From Amycolatopsis camponoti (lineage in GTDB: Bacteria > Actinomycetota > Actinomycetes > Mycobacteriales > Pseudonocardiaceae): DNA of 64,000 nucleotides. This document shows positions 1-9,447 of this stretch, one piece after another. The position numbers were made by a program, and so were the translations under genes. The notes under the pieces were generated by a model. The model did no database searches. It saw only the letters and a list, made by a program, of their open reading frames with translations, and had not been told where the DNA came from. Positions within the stretch are counted from its first letter, which is position 1. Each line of letters opens with the position of its first letter. The DNA lies in assembly GCF_902497555.1 (NCBI RefSeq), contig NZ_CABVGP010000001.1:1488001-1552000 (forward strand), in the 5' to 3' direction.

Positions 1-52
1 GGTCCGGTTCGGGCCGGACGACCGGCAGGACGTCCGTCTGCTCACCGTGTGA
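1..52 (+). CDS. C-terminal fragment of a gene truncated by the window edge
   Basis: Reading codons from base 2 gives 16 residues ending in RLLTV and a TGA stop at 50-52. The composition is typical of a real coding end (G/C third positions, acidic and basic mix). It would run convergently toward the dehydratase at 209. Too little is present to name the protein, and a chance open frame this short cannot be excluded. The following 53-208 holds no gene I can support. Confidence 0.35.
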   Translation, partial: VRFGPDDRQDVRLLTV

Positions 53-208
53 CTCGGGCCAGCGCGGTTCGTACGGCAACTCTCCACCCCTTCAACGCGG
101 CACCGGATCGCGCCGGTGACGGGATCAGCGTACGGGGCACCCGGACAAGCCGTACGACTCGCCCTAACGGGGGATGAACCGGTCACGGAACGGTCGATCG
201 GCGCGAAC

Positions 209-1921
209 TCAGCCGGCGTCGGGCTCCGGATTGTGGCCCGCCCGCGCCAGGAAGTCGAAGTCGCAGCCTTCGTCGGCCTGCGTGATGTGTTCGCTGTAGA
301 GCGCGCCGTACCCGCGCTCGAACCGGGGCGCGGGCGCGGTCCACTCGGCACGCCGGCGCTCCAGCTCCTCGTCGGACACGTCCAGGTGCAACGTCCGCGC
401 GGGGACGTCCAGGGTGATCAGGTCGCCGTCGCGGACCAGCGCCAGCGGCCCGCCGACGTGGGATTCGGGTGCCACGTGCAGGACGCACGCGCCGTAGCTC
501 GTGCCGCTCATCCGCGCGTCGGAGAGCCGGACCATGTCGCGCACCCCGGCGGCGAGCAGGTGCGCGGGGATCGGCAGCATCCCGTACTCGGGCATGCCCG
601 GACCGCCGAGCGGGCCGGAGCCGCGCAGCACCAGCACCGAGTCCGCGGTGATCGACGGATCCTCGATGCGCTTCTTGAGGTCGGTGTAGTTCTCGAAGAC
701 CACGGCCGGCCCGGTGTGGGTGAGCAGGTGCGGTTCGGCGGCGATGTGCTTGATCACCGCCCCCGACGGCGCCAGGTTGCCGTGCAGCACCGCCACCCCG
801 CCCTCGGCCGCCACCGGGTTGTCCCGGGGGCGGATGACGTCGTCGTTGTGCACCCGCGCGGCCGCCAGGTCGGCCTCGAGCGTGCGGCCGGTGACCGTCA
901 CCCGGTCGGTGTGCAGCAGGTCGGTCAGCCGCGAAAGCAGCCCGGGCAGGCCGCCCGCGTAGTAGAAGTCCTCCATCAGCCAGTCACCGCCCGGCCGGAT
1001 GTTCGCCAGCACCGGCACGCGCCGCGCGATGGCGTCGAAGTCGGCCAGCGACAGCGGGATCCCGCTGCGCCCGGCCATCGCGATCAGGTGGATCACGGCG
1101 TTGGTCGACCCGCCGAGCGCCAGCACGGTGGTGATCGCGTCCGCGTAGGCCCGCTTGTCCAGGATCCGCGTGATCGTCAGGTCCTCCCACACCATGTCGA
1201 CGATCCGCGCGCCGCTCGCCGCGGCCATCCGGTGGTGCGCCGAGTCGACGGCGGGGATCGACGCCGCGCCCGGCAGGGTCATGCCGAGCACCTCGGCGGC
1301 TGACGTCATCGTGGACGCCGTCCCCATCGTCATGCAGTGCCCGGGCGACCGCGCGAGCCCGCGCTCCAGTTCGGACATCTCGGCGTCGCCGATCAGCCCG
1401 GCGCGCTTGTCGTCCCAGTACTTCCACATGTCGGTGCCGCTGCCGAGGACCTCGTTGCGCCAGTGCCCGCGCAGCATCGGCCCGGCCGGCACGAAGATCG
1501 CGGGCAGCCCGGCGCTCGCCGCGCCCATCAGCAGTGCCGGCGTGGTCTTGTCGCAGCCGCCCATCAGGACGGCGCCGTCGATCGGGTAGGACCGCAGGAT
1601 CTCCTCGGTCTCCATCGCGAGCAGGTTGCGGTAGAGCATCGGCGTCGGCTTCTGGTACGTCTCCGAGAGCGTGGCCACCGGGAACTCCAGCGGGAAGCCG
1701 CCCGCCTGCCAGACGCCGCGCTTGACCTGCTCGGCGCGTTCACGCAGGTGCATGTGGCAGGGGTTGATGTCCGACCACGTGTTGAGGATGCCGATCACCG
1801 GTTTCCCGAGGTGCTCTTCCGGGTTGTAGCCGAGCTGACGGCCGCGGGCGCGGTGGCTGAAGTTGCGCAGCTCGTCGCCGCCGAACCACCGGTGGCTGCG
1901 GAGCTCCTCGGGTGCTTTCAT
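209..1921 (-). CDS. IlvD/Edd-family dehydratase, probably sugar-acid (aldonate) dehydratase
   Basis: 570 residues, the usual length of the IlvD/Edd family, which dehydrates dihydroxy acids or aldonic acids using an Fe-S cluster and Mg2+. Expected cluster ligands are visible: Cys55 in NTWSDINPCH, Cys123 in GGCDKTTPA (with the Asp-Lys metal-binding pair) and Cys196 in SPGHCMTMGTAST. The N-terminus (RSHRWFGG, then HLGKPVIGILNTWSD) and the phrase MLYRNLLAMETEEILRSYP look like arabinonate/xylonate dehydratases rather than the housekeeping branched-chain enzyme. The ATG at 1921 was chosen because homology begins there; the open frame extends upstream through the divergent regulator. Location opposite a GntR gene supports a catabolic, inducible role. 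The exact substrate is inference. Confidence 0.85.
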   Translation of the reverse strand: MKAPEELRSHRWFGGDELRNFSHRARGRQLGYNPEEHLGKPVIGILNTWSDINPCHMHLRERAEQVKRGVWQAGGFPLEFPVATLSETYQKPTPMLYRNLLAMETEEILRSYPIDGAVLMGGCDKTTPALLMGAASAGLPAIFVPAGPMLRGHWRNEVLGSGTDMWKYWDDKRAGLIGDAEMSELERGLARSPGHCMTMGTASTMTSAAEVLGMTLPGAASIPAVDSAHHRMAAASGARIVDMVWEDLTITRILDKRAYADAITTVLALGGSTNAVIHLIAMAGRSGIPLSLADFDAIARRVPVLANIRPGGDWLMEDFYYAGGLPGLLSRLTDLLHTDRVTVTGRTLEADLAAARVHNDDVIRPRDNPVAAEGGVAVLHGNLAPSGAVIKHIAAEPHLLTHTGPAVVFENYTDLKKRIEDPSITADSVLVLRGSGPLGGPGMPEYGMLPIPAHLLAAGVRDMVRLSDARMSGTSYGACVLHVAPESHVGGPLALVRDGDLITLDVPARTLHLDVSDEELERRRAEWTAPAPRFERGYGALYSEHITQADEGCDFDFLARAGHNPEPDAG

Positions 1922-1923
1922 GC

Positions 1924-1951
1924 GATCCAGTATGGCATCTGATATATGATC
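1924..1951. promoter_or_regulatory. Imperfect inverted repeat and AT-rich promoter between dehydratase and GntR genes
   Basis: GATCCAGTAT (1924-1933) and ATATATGATC (1942-1951) form an imperfect inverted repeat around an 8-bp spacer, in the only AT-rich stretch of the neighbourhood. TATGAT at 1945-1950 is a good -10 hexamer for the regulator. The right half overlaps it, which is the usual arrangement for an autoregulatory GntR operator. Assignment is inference from position and symmetry. Confidence 0.4.
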
Positions 1952-1996
1952 CTGGGGGCCTGGTTGAATGGGCTTCGACACGACCGAGGGAGCGCC

Positions 1997-2650
1997 ATGA
2001 CCGGGACGTTCAGCCTGCCCGCCTCCCGGACCGAAGTGGTCCTGGAGGAGATCCGCCGCGGCATCCTCACCCGCGAGCTGGTGCCCGGCCAGCCGCTCGT
2101 CGAAGCGGAGCTGGCCGCGCGGCTCGGCGTGTCGAAGACGCCCGTGCGCGAGGCGCTCAAGGTGCTCTCCAACTCGGGCTTGGTGACGTTCAGCCCGTAC
2201 AAGGGCGCGTCGGTGGTCACGGTCGACGCCGAGCTCGCGAAGTCCGTCTACGACGTGCGGATGGTCCTGGAACCGGAAGCCGTCCGCCGGACCGTCGAAC
2301 AGCGTGACGCCGCGTTGCTCGACGACGCGGCGGAGGCGCTGAAGGAAGCCTCGACGGCCATCGCCGACAAGGACCAGGCCGCGCTGAGCCTGCTCAACCG
2401 CCGCTTCCACCGCGCCCTCTACCGCGGCTGCGGCAACCCGCTGCTGGTCTCGATCCTCGACGACCTCAAGGACCGCGCGGCCCTGATCAGCGTCGTCGGC
2501 TGGGAAGCCAACCCGAGCTGGAAGAAGGAGTGGACCGAGCACAAGGCGGTCCTCGCCGCGGCCAAGAAGGGTGACGCCGAAGGGGCCGCGGCGCTCCTCA
2601 AGGACCACATCGGCGGCTTCCTCGAACGGGTCCTCAAGGCCATCGGATGA
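1997..2650 (+). CDS. GntR-family transcriptional regulator, FadR subfamily
   Basis: 217 residues. The N-terminal winged helix carries the GntR signature (ILTRELVPGQPLVEAELAARLGVSKTPVREAL), followed by an all-helical FCD ligand domain with metal-binding-type positions (D...R.., H in FHRALY, H in WTEHKAVL). The ATG at 1997 follows a GAGGGAG ribosome site at 1986-1992; an upstream in-frame ATG at 1946 lies inside the operator-like repeat and is unlikely. It is divergent from the sugar-acid dehydratase, which it probably represses until a sugar acid or its breakdown product binds. Its stop overlaps the phosphoesterase start (ATGA). Confidence 0.88.
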   Translation: MTGTFSLPASRTEVVLEEIRRGILTRELVPGQPLVEAELAARLGVSKTPVREALKVLSNSGLVTFSPYKGASVVTVDAELAKSVYDVRMVLEPEAVRRTVEQRDAALLDDAAEALKEASTAIADKDQAALSLLNRRFHRALYRGCGNPLLVSILDDLKDRAALISVVGWEANPSWKKEWTEHKAVLAAAKKGDAEGAAALLKDHIGGFLERVLKAIG

Positions 2651-3138
2651 AGCTGCTGCTCATCTCGGACACCCACGCCCGCCCCCTGCCGGAGCAGGTG
2701 TGGGCCGAGGTGACGGCGGCCGACGTCGTCGTGCACGCCGGCGACTGGGTCGAGGCGGACCTGCTCGACGAGCTGGAAGCCCGCAGCAAGCGCCTGATCG
2801 GTGTCTACGGCAACAACGACGGCGCCGGCCTGCGGGCGCGGCTCCCGGAGATCGCGCGGGCGGACCTCGGCGGCGTGCGCCTGGCCGTGATCCACGAGAC
2901 CGGCGCGAAGCAGGGCCGCGAGCAGCGGTGCGACGCGCAGTTCCCGGACACCGACGTGTTGGTCTTCGGGCACAGCCACATCCCCTGGGACACGACGACC
3001 CCGGCGGGCCTGCGGCTGCTCAACCCCGGTTCACCGACGGATCGCCGCCGTCAGCCGTTCTGCACCTACCAGACCTGCCGCATCGAGCGCGGCACCCTGA
3101 CGGACGTCGAGCTGCACGAACTGCCCCGGAAAGGGTAG
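2647..3138 (+). CDS. YfcE/MJ0936-type metallophosphoesterase
   Basis: 163 residues. The calcineurin-like phosphoesterase motifs appear in order: SDTHAR near the N-terminus, HAGDWV, GNND, a histidine in AVIHETG, and FGHSHIP near the C-terminus. These bind the two metals of a small phosphodiesterase. The start overlaps the GntR stop by ATGA, so the two are translationally coupled. The substrate cannot be read from sequence; relatives hydrolyse model phosphodiesters. The first residues MKLLLISDTH match the family start exactly. Confidence 0.85.
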   Translation: MKLLLISDTHARPLPEQVWAEVTAADVVVHAGDWVEADLLDELEARSKRLIGVYGNNDGAGLRARLPEIARADLGGVRLAVIHETGAKQGREQRCDAQFPDTDVLVFGHSHIPWDTTTPAGLRLLNPGSPTDRRRQPFCTYQTCRIERGTLTDVELHELPRKG

Positions 3139-3147
3139 ACAGGTCCC

Positions 3148-4131
3148 ATGGATCCGGCATGGGCGTTGCGGGAGATCGCGTTCCAGCTCGAACGCGCGGG
3201 AGAACCGACCTACCGCGTCCGCGCGTTCCGGAGCGCGGCCGCGACCGCCGACAAGATCGGCGCCGAGCAGCTGGCTCAGATGGCCGGGAACGGCACGCTC
3301 ACCTCGCTGCCCGGCATCGGCAAGGCCACCGCCGGCGTCATCGAGGACGCGCTGGCCGGCCGCGACCCGGCCTACCGGGAGAAGATCGTCGAGAAGAAGC
3401 TGCCGGACGGCGAGCCGCTGCGCTCGGCGTTGCGCGGTGACTGCCACACGCACTCCGACTGGTCGGACGGCGGCAGCTCGATCGGCGAGATGGCCGTCGC
3501 GGGCCGGGACCTGGGCCACGAGTGGATGGTGCTGACCGACCACTCGCCGCGGCTGACCGTCGCGAACGGGCTCTCGCCGGACCGGCTGCGGACGCAGATG
3601 CAGATCGTCGCGAAGGCCAACGAGCTGATGGCGCCGTTCCGGCTGCTGCACGGCATCGAGGTCGACATCCTCGACGACGGCGCCCTCGACCAGGAAGAGG
3701 ATCTGCTGGGGCAGCTGGACTTCGTCGTCGCGAGCGTGCACTCGAAGCTGCGGATGCCGGCGAAGGACATGACGCGGCGGATGCTCGCCGCGGTCCGGAA
3801 CCCGCACACCCGGGTGCTGGGGCACTGCACCGGACGGCTGGTCGCCGGCCGCGGGCGTCCGGAGTCGGAGTTCGACGCGAAGGCGGTGTTCACCGCGTGC
3901 CGCGAGAACGGCGTCGCGGTGGAGATCAACTCGCGCCCGGAACGCCTCGACCCGCCGATGAAGCTGCTGCGCCTGGCCGCCGAGATCGGCTGCGAGTTCG
4001 CCATCGACAGCGACGCGCACGCGCCGGGCCAGCTCGACTGGCTGGGCTACGGCTGCGAGCGTGCGATCCAGGTGGGCATCGGGCCGGAGCGGATCATCAA
4101 CACCCGGACGGCGGCGGACCTGCTCAGCTGA
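3148..4131 (+). CDS. PHP-domain phosphoesterase with N-terminal helix-hairpin-helix (PolX-like without polymerase domain)
   Basis: 327 residues. Residues about 1-75 resemble the 8-kDa/HhH region of family-X polymerases, including a LTSLPGIGKATAGVI hairpin. From about residue 95 a PHP domain begins with GDCHTHSDWSDG, continues with TDHS, HGIEVDIL, ASVHSK, GHCTGR and ends with SDAHAPGQL, giving the metal-binding His/Asp/Glu set. The polymerase palm that normally lies between these parts is absent. Actinobacteria commonly carry this shortened form, annotated as a PHP histidinol-phosphatase-like protein. A role in DNA end processing is possible but is inference. Its last 8 bases overlap the convergent YkuD-like gene. 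Confidence 0.82.
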   Translation: MDPAWALREIAFQLERAGEPTYRVRAFRSAAATADKIGAEQLAQMAGNGTLTSLPGIGKATAGVIEDALAGRDPAYREKIVEKKLPDGEPLRSALRGDCHTHSDWSDGGSSIGEMAVAGRDLGHEWMVLTDHSPRLTVANGLSPDRLRTQMQIVAKANELMAPFRLLHGIEVDILDDGALDQEEDLLGQLDFVVASVHSKLRMPAKDMTRRMLAAVRNPHTRVLGHCTGRLVAGRGRPESEFDAKAVFTACRENGVAVEINSRPERLDPPMKLLRLAAEIGCEFAIDSDAHAPGQLDWLGYGCERAIQVGIGPERIINTRTAADLLS

Positions 4132-4768
4132 TCTCGATGACGGGGTGCTTCGCCGGATCGAGCCAGCGCAGGAGGGCTTCGAGGTCGGGCTTGGGGATCG
4201 CGACGCAGCCCGCGGTCGGCTTCCCGTCGGTGACGTGCAGGAAGAACGCCGAGCCCGCGCCGGGCACGACCGGCGCTCGGTTGTAGTCGATGACGACGGC
4301 CTGGGCGTAGACCGGGCCGGCCTCTCCGAGGTTCTCGCCGGCAGCCTCGTCGAAGGGGCAGCTGCCGGGGGCGCACGTGAAATGCGTGTTGTAGTAAGGG
4401 GAAGCCACGTCGGAAACCCACCAGTCCGAGGTGGTGACCTCGCGGTAGGGCAGCCGGGTCCGCGCCGGTTCGATGCCGAATGCTTCGGTGAGCGGCCAGA
4501 CGCCGGCGGGGGTGTGGGAGGTCGACTCGCTCGCCTGCCCGACGCCGTTCTTCCCGACGTGGGCGGGGATCGGGCCGTACGCCTTAGTCCACTCGCCGCC
4601 GGTGCGCTGCCACGCCGTGAGGACGGCGGTGGCGTCGCCCGCCGAGCGGGCTCGGACAGTGATGAGCTGGCCCGCGTCCGCGGGCGGCGCGGCGGCGGTC
4701 GCGGGTGTGGCGGCACCGGTCAGCAGCGCGGCCGCGGCCAGCGTGGCACCGAGGGATCTCCTGCGCAT
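4124..4768 (-). CDS. Secreted L,D-transpeptidase (YkuD-like) catalytic-domain protein
   Basis: 214 residues with an N-terminal signal peptide (RRR, then an Ala/Leu-rich core ending around TPATAAA). The C-terminal half contains FFLHVTDGKPTAGCVAI. This matches the YkuD catalytic pattern, in which a His and a GC cysteine form the active site that cross-links peptidoglycan stems. Four upstream cysteines (CAPGSC region) could form a disulfide. Relatives are described as exported L,D-transpeptidase catalytic-domain proteins; some may only bind wall peptides. Convergent with the PHP gene and followed upstream by a secreted chitosanase, so two neighbouring genes encode exported proteins. Confidence 0.8.
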   Translation of the reverse strand: MRRRSLGATLAAAALLTGAATPATAAAPPADAGQLITVRARSAGDATAVLTAWQRTGGEWTKAYGPIPAHVGKNGVGQASESTSHTPAGVWPLTEAFGIEPARTRLPYREVTTSDWWVSDVASPYYNTHFTCAPGSCPFDEAAGENLGEAGPVYAQAVVIDYNRAPVVPGAGSAFFLHVTDGKPTAGCVAIPKPDLEALLRWLDPAKHPVIEIS

Positions 4769-4808
4769 GCGGGAGAGGGTACCGGTGCCACGCCGGCCGC
4801 GCCGGGTG

Positions 4809-5654
4809 TCAGTTGATGGTGTAGCTGTCCCCGTAGACCTTCCACTTCAGCGGGGTGTGCAGGTCGAAGTTGCCCGCGTTGAGGAACACCAGCTGCTCGG
4901 TGTCGACGCGGGAGGTGTCGGCGTGCGCTTCTTCCTGCTTCATGATGACCTTGCGGGCGTCGAAGAAGGCCTTGAGGTAGGTCGTCTCGTTGCCGCCCTG
5001 GGCCGGCGTCTTCGCCTTCTTCATCGCGGTCTTGCGGATGCCGCCGAAGCTGTCGGAGCTGTCGCCGGGGCCGTGCATGACGATGGCGTCGTAGTAGGCG
5101 AACTGGCCGAGGTTGCTGAGGCCGTCCGACTTGCCCTGGCTCACCGCCGGGTTGAAGTACACGCGGTCGCGTTCGCTGTTCTGCGCGTCCTGGAACGCGG
5201 TGGTGGCCGCGGCCTGCTTCCACGCGCTCTCGAACGCCGAGCCGAGCCCGCTGTGCGAGTCGGTGCCGTTCACCTTCCGCAGCGCGGGGAGGTACTTGGC
5301 GAGCGGGTTGTTCGGGACGGCGTCCGTGTAGGCCTCGACGAGCTCGAGCATGTCGCCGGTGCCGGAGCAGAACCCGATGATGCCCGCGGTGTAGCCGCGG
5401 CCGTCACCGATGTCCTCGATGTACTTGTACTGCGCCTTCCAGTCCAGCGAGGAGTTTTCCGCGCTGGAGACCAGCTTCATCGCGATCTCCTTCTTCGCCG
5501 GCGCGGAGAGGTCGCCGGTGGCGAGGGCGGTCGCGCTGGTCGCGGCCAGTGGGGCGGGGGCCGCCGTGGAGAGGGCGGGGGTGGTGATCACGAGGGCGGC
5601 GACGGAGGCCGCGCCGAGCGCGCCGATGAAGACCGGCCGCAACTTCTTGCTCAT
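4809..5654 (-). CDS. csn: Secreted GH46 endo-chitosanase
   Basis: 281 residues. After a Sec signal peptide (MSKKLRP, hydrophobic core, cleavage near STAAPAP) the mature protein matches GH46 chitosanases. The catalytic glutamate lies in SSAENSSLDW and the catalytic aspartate in EDIGDGRGYTAG, with the conserved GFCSGTGDML following. The enzyme hydrolyses chitosan outside the cell by an inverting mechanism. Length equals that of Streptomyces chitosanases. The ATG at 5654 sits behind a GGAAAGG-type ribosome site. The longer frame reaching 5813 would add a charged, non-signal N-terminus and was rejected. A 268-bp leader with two inverted repeats separates it from the TetR gene. Confidence 0.92.
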   Translation of the reverse strand: MSKKLRPVFIGALGAASVAALVITTPALSTAAPAPLAATSATALATGDLSAPAKKEIAMKLVSSAENSSLDWKAQYKYIEDIGDGRGYTAGIIGFCSGTGDMLELVEAYTDAVPNNPLAKYLPALRKVNGTDSHSGLGSAFESAWKQAAATTAFQDAQNSERDRVYFNPAVSQGKSDGLSNLGQFAYYDAIVMHGPGDSSDSFGGIRKTAMKKAKTPAQGGNETTYLKAFFDARKVIMKQEEAHADTSRVDTEQLVFLNAGNFDLHTPLKWKVYGDSYTIN

Positions 5655-5799
5655 GGGGAAAACCCTTTCCGCGGAACTTGCCGTGGGGGAGCACGGCTTT
5701 TTCGGGCATGGCGGACGAAGCCCGGAATTCGGCGGCCTGCGTAGCCGTCGCCTTCGGGGCATCGGGTGGTGCTGCGGCGTAGCGCCACGGTAGCGAAGG

Positions 5800-5844
5800 G
5801 TGAACGGCTTCACAAGAGGCGGAAGATGTTCACGTTCCTGAACA
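5800..5844. promoter_or_regulatory. Two inverted repeats upstream of the chitosanase gene
   Basis: GTGAA-CGGC-TTCAC lies at 5800-5813 and TGTTCA-CGTTCC-TGAACA at 5827-5844, both perfect in their arms and sharing the half-site GTGAA/TTCAC-like core. They are about 145-190 bp upstream of the chitosanase start, in the only long non-coding stretch here. They could bind a regulator responding to chitosan breakdown products. No regulator of that kind is adjacent, so this is tentative. Confidence 0.35.
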
Positions 5845-5922
5845 GCGCGTTTCCGTCCTCAGTGGACTCGGATTCGGCAAATAGGTAAATCCGCGAACGG
5901 AAAAGAGGCTATTTCGGCGGCA

Positions 5923-6513
5923 TCAGCGCGCGCCGGCGAAGAGGCGGATGACGTCCGGCAGCACGTTCACCGGGATCGTCGGGTCGATCGCCCGCTGGAC
6001 GCCGAGGCCGATGCCGAGGCTGAGCAACGCCGTCGCGGCGTCGGCGGCCGGCATCGGGAGCGTGATCCCGAACCGCTCGGCGTAGCCGGCGAGCAGGTCC
6101 GCGATGGTGTCGCGGATGGCCTTGTCCCGCGCGGCCAGCTCGGCACGCACGTGCGGGTTGCGCCGGGCGTTCGTGGCGAACTCGACCTCGAGGGCGGTCC
6201 ACGCCTCGTCGCCGATGCTGCGCTCGGCCCAGGTCTGGAACGCGGCGAGCAGCCCGTCCACGCCGTCGGCGCCGACCAGCGCCTCGGCGACCAGGGTGAC
6301 CTGCTCGTCGTGGATCCGGTCGAGCACCGCGAGGCACAGCTCGTCCTTGTTGCGGAAGTTCGAGTACACCGCGCCCTTCGAGTACCCGGCCTCGTCCGCG
6401 ACCTTCTCCAGCGACGTCACGGAGTACCCGTCGCGCAGGAAGAGCAGCTTGGCGGTCTCGATCAGCTGCTCGCGGGTGCGTGCCTGGCTTTCCGCGCGGG
6501 TGAGTCGGGCCAT
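5923..6513 (-). CDS. TetR-family repressor of the adjacent monooxygenase gene
   Basis: 196 residues. The N-terminal TetR DNA-binding domain is clear (TREQLIETAKLLFLRDGYSV, recognition region EKVADEAGYSKGAVYSNFRNKDEL), followed by a variable helical ligand domain. The ATG at 6513 is close to the perfect 16-bp palindrome at 6551-6566. That palindrome lies in the 66-bp gap shared with the divergent monooxygenase, so the protein very likely represses both genes until a hydrophobic substrate or product binds. Confidence 0.9.
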   Translation of the reverse strand: MARLTRAESQARTREQLIETAKLLFLRDGYSVTSLEKVADEAGYSKGAVYSNFRNKDELCLAVLDRIHDEQVTLVAEALVGADGVDGLLAAFQTWAERSIGDEAWTALEVEFATNARRNPHVRAELAARDKAIRDTIADLLAGYAERFGITLPMPAADAATALLSLGIGLGVQRAIDPTIPVNVLPDVIRLFAGAR

Positions 6514-6550
6514 GCGTCCACTCTAGCCAGCCCGGGAATCGGGGTACCAT

Positions 6551-6566
6551 CAGTATTCGAATACTG
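6551..6566. promoter_or_regulatory. Perfect 16-bp palindrome, probable TetR operator
   Basis: CAGTATTCGAATACTG is a perfect palindrome in the middle of the 66-bp gap between the TetR gene (start 6513) and the monooxygenase gene (start 6580). It is AT-rich against a very GC-rich background and only 13 bp from the monooxygenase ATG, so binding would block transcription. This is the typical geometry of a local TetR operator. Confidence 0.8.
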
Positions 6567-6579
6567 CTAGTCTCCGAAA

Positions 6580-8052
6580 ATGGACCAACGCCACTTCGCT
6601 GTCCTCGTCGTCGGTGCCGGGGCGTCCGGGCTGGGGGCGGCCATCCGGCTCGGCCAGGCCGGCGTCGACGACCTCGCCGTGCTGGAGAAGGCCGGTTCGC
6701 TCGGCGGGACCTGGCGCGACAACACTTATCCCGGCTGCGCCTGCGACGTCCCGTCCGCGCTGTACTCCTACTCGTTCGCGCCCAACCCGGGGTGGACGCG
6801 GGCGTTCGCCGGGCAGGCCGAGATCCGGGCGTACCTGGCGGACACCGCGTCGCGGTTCGGGGTCACGGACAAGATCCGCTACGGCGTCGAGGTGACGCGC
6901 GCGCAGTGGACCGGCTCCCTCTGGGAACTGGAGACGTCCCGGGGTCCGTACACCGCGCGGATCCTGGTGGCGGGCACCGGGCCGTGGCACGAGCCGCTGA
7001 TCCCGGACCTGCCGGGGCTCGCGGACTTCCCGGGCGAGGTCTTCCACTCCGCGCGCTGGAACCACGGTTACGACCTGGCGGGCAAGCGGGTCGCGGTGAT
7101 CGGCACCGGCGCGTCGGCGGTCCAGTTCGTCCCGCGCATCGCGGGGGAGGTCGGCCGGCTGCACCTGTTCCAGCGCACGGCGCAGTGGGTGCTGCCGAAG
7201 CCGGACCACCACGTCCCGGGCGTCGAGCGGTTCCTGCTGCGGCGGTTCCCGGCGCTGCGGCGGGCGTTGCGCAGCGCCGAGTACGCGGCGATGGAGACGC
7301 TCGGCTTCGGGTTCCGGCACCCGTGGCTGCTGCGGCAGGTGCAGAAGATCGGGCTCGCCCACCTGCGGCTGTCGGTGCGGGATCCGGTGCTGCGCAAGGC
7401 GTTGACGCCGGACTACACGCTCGGTTGCAAGCGGCTCCTGATGTCGAACACGTACTATCGTGCACTGACACTGTCCCATGTGGACGTTCACCCGACGGCG
7501 GTGCGTTCGGTCGTCGGCGACCGCGTCCTGGGTGCGGACGGATCGTCGGCCGAGGTCGACGCGATCATCTTCGGCACGGGCTTCCACATCCTCGACATGC
7601 CGGTGTCGTCGCGGCTCTTCGACGCCGACGGCCGCAGTCTCGACGACCACTGGAAGGGCAGCCCACAGGCGTACGCGGGGACGACGGTGGCCGGGTTCCC
7701 GAACCTGTACCTGCTGCTGGGGCCGAGCCTGGGGACCGGGCATTCGTCGGCGTTCATGATCATGGAGGCCCAGCTGCGCCACACGGTGGCGGCGGTGACC
7801 CGGACGCTGAGCTCGGGCTGGACGTCGCTGTCGGTGCGGCCGTCGGTCCAGGACGCGTTCAACGCGGAGGTCCAGGCGGCGCTGCCGGGAACGGTGTACC
7901 AGTCGGGCGGTTGTTCGAGCTACTACACGGATGTCAACGGGCGCAACAGTTTCAGCTGGCCGTTTTCGACGGGCCGGCTGCGGTCGGCGGTGGGCTCGTT
8001 CGACGAGGCGGACTACGAGATCGGGCGGGTCCACGCGGCATCCGGCGAGTGA
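6580..8052 (+). CDS. FAD-dependent monooxygenase, Baeyer-Villiger/NMO type
   Basis: 490 residues. The N-terminal FAD Rossmann motif is VVGAGASGLGAA, followed by the GGTWRDNTYPGCACDVPS signature typical of cyclohexanone- and steroid-type Baeyer-Villiger monooxygenases. A second nucleotide-binding motif (VIGTGASAVQFVP) precedes the NADPH site. The fingerprint reads FPGEVFHSARWN: the residue after Trp is Asn where the BVMO consensus has Pro or Asp, so Baeyer-Villiger activity is likely but not certain. The enzyme would insert oxygen next to a ketone using NADPH and O2. It is controlled by the divergent TetR through the palindrome at 6551. Confidence 0.85.
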   Translation: MDQRHFAVLVVGAGASGLGAAIRLGQAGVDDLAVLEKAGSLGGTWRDNTYPGCACDVPSALYSYSFAPNPGWTRAFAGQAEIRAYLADTASRFGVTDKIRYGVEVTRAQWTGSLWELETSRGPYTARILVAGTGPWHEPLIPDLPGLADFPGEVFHSARWNHGYDLAGKRVAVIGTGASAVQFVPRIAGEVGRLHLFQRTAQWVLPKPDHHVPGVERFLLRRFPALRRALRSAEYAAMETLGFGFRHPWLLRQVQKIGLAHLRLSVRDPVLRKALTPDYTLGCKRLLMSNTYYRALTLSHVDVHPTAVRSVVGDRVLGADGSSAEVDAIIFGTGFHILDMPVSSRLFDADGRSLDDHWKGSPQAYAGTTVAGFPNLYLLLGPSLGTGHSSAFMIMEAQLRHTVAAVTRTLSSGWTSLSVRPSVQDAFNAEVQAALPGTVYQSGGCSSYYTDVNGRNSFSWPFSTGRLRSAVGSFDEADYEIGRVHAASGE

Positions 8053-8088
8053 GGTCCGGGGCGTTTCACGCTCGGCGCCGGGAAAGCG

Positions 8089-9249
<1,161 letters not shown>

Positions 9250-9447
9250 GTCTCCTCCAGGGGACGTCGACGGCGGACGCGCTCAGGTTACCCGCGGGTC
9301 ACTTCGGGTCGCTGACCCAGCGGCCGGTCGCGCTCCCGCCCGGTTGACCGCTGCCCCCGCAGGTTGCCAACGGCCGCTGGAGTCGGCAGCCGTGACCGGG
9401 AACTCCGGGCCGCCGCGACCGCAAGACACTTCCCACCACCCCGCCGG

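Noticed and set aside
209..2608. Extended reading frame upstream of the dehydratase
   Set aside because: The extra 229 codons overlap the GntR gene and match no family; homology begins at 1921.
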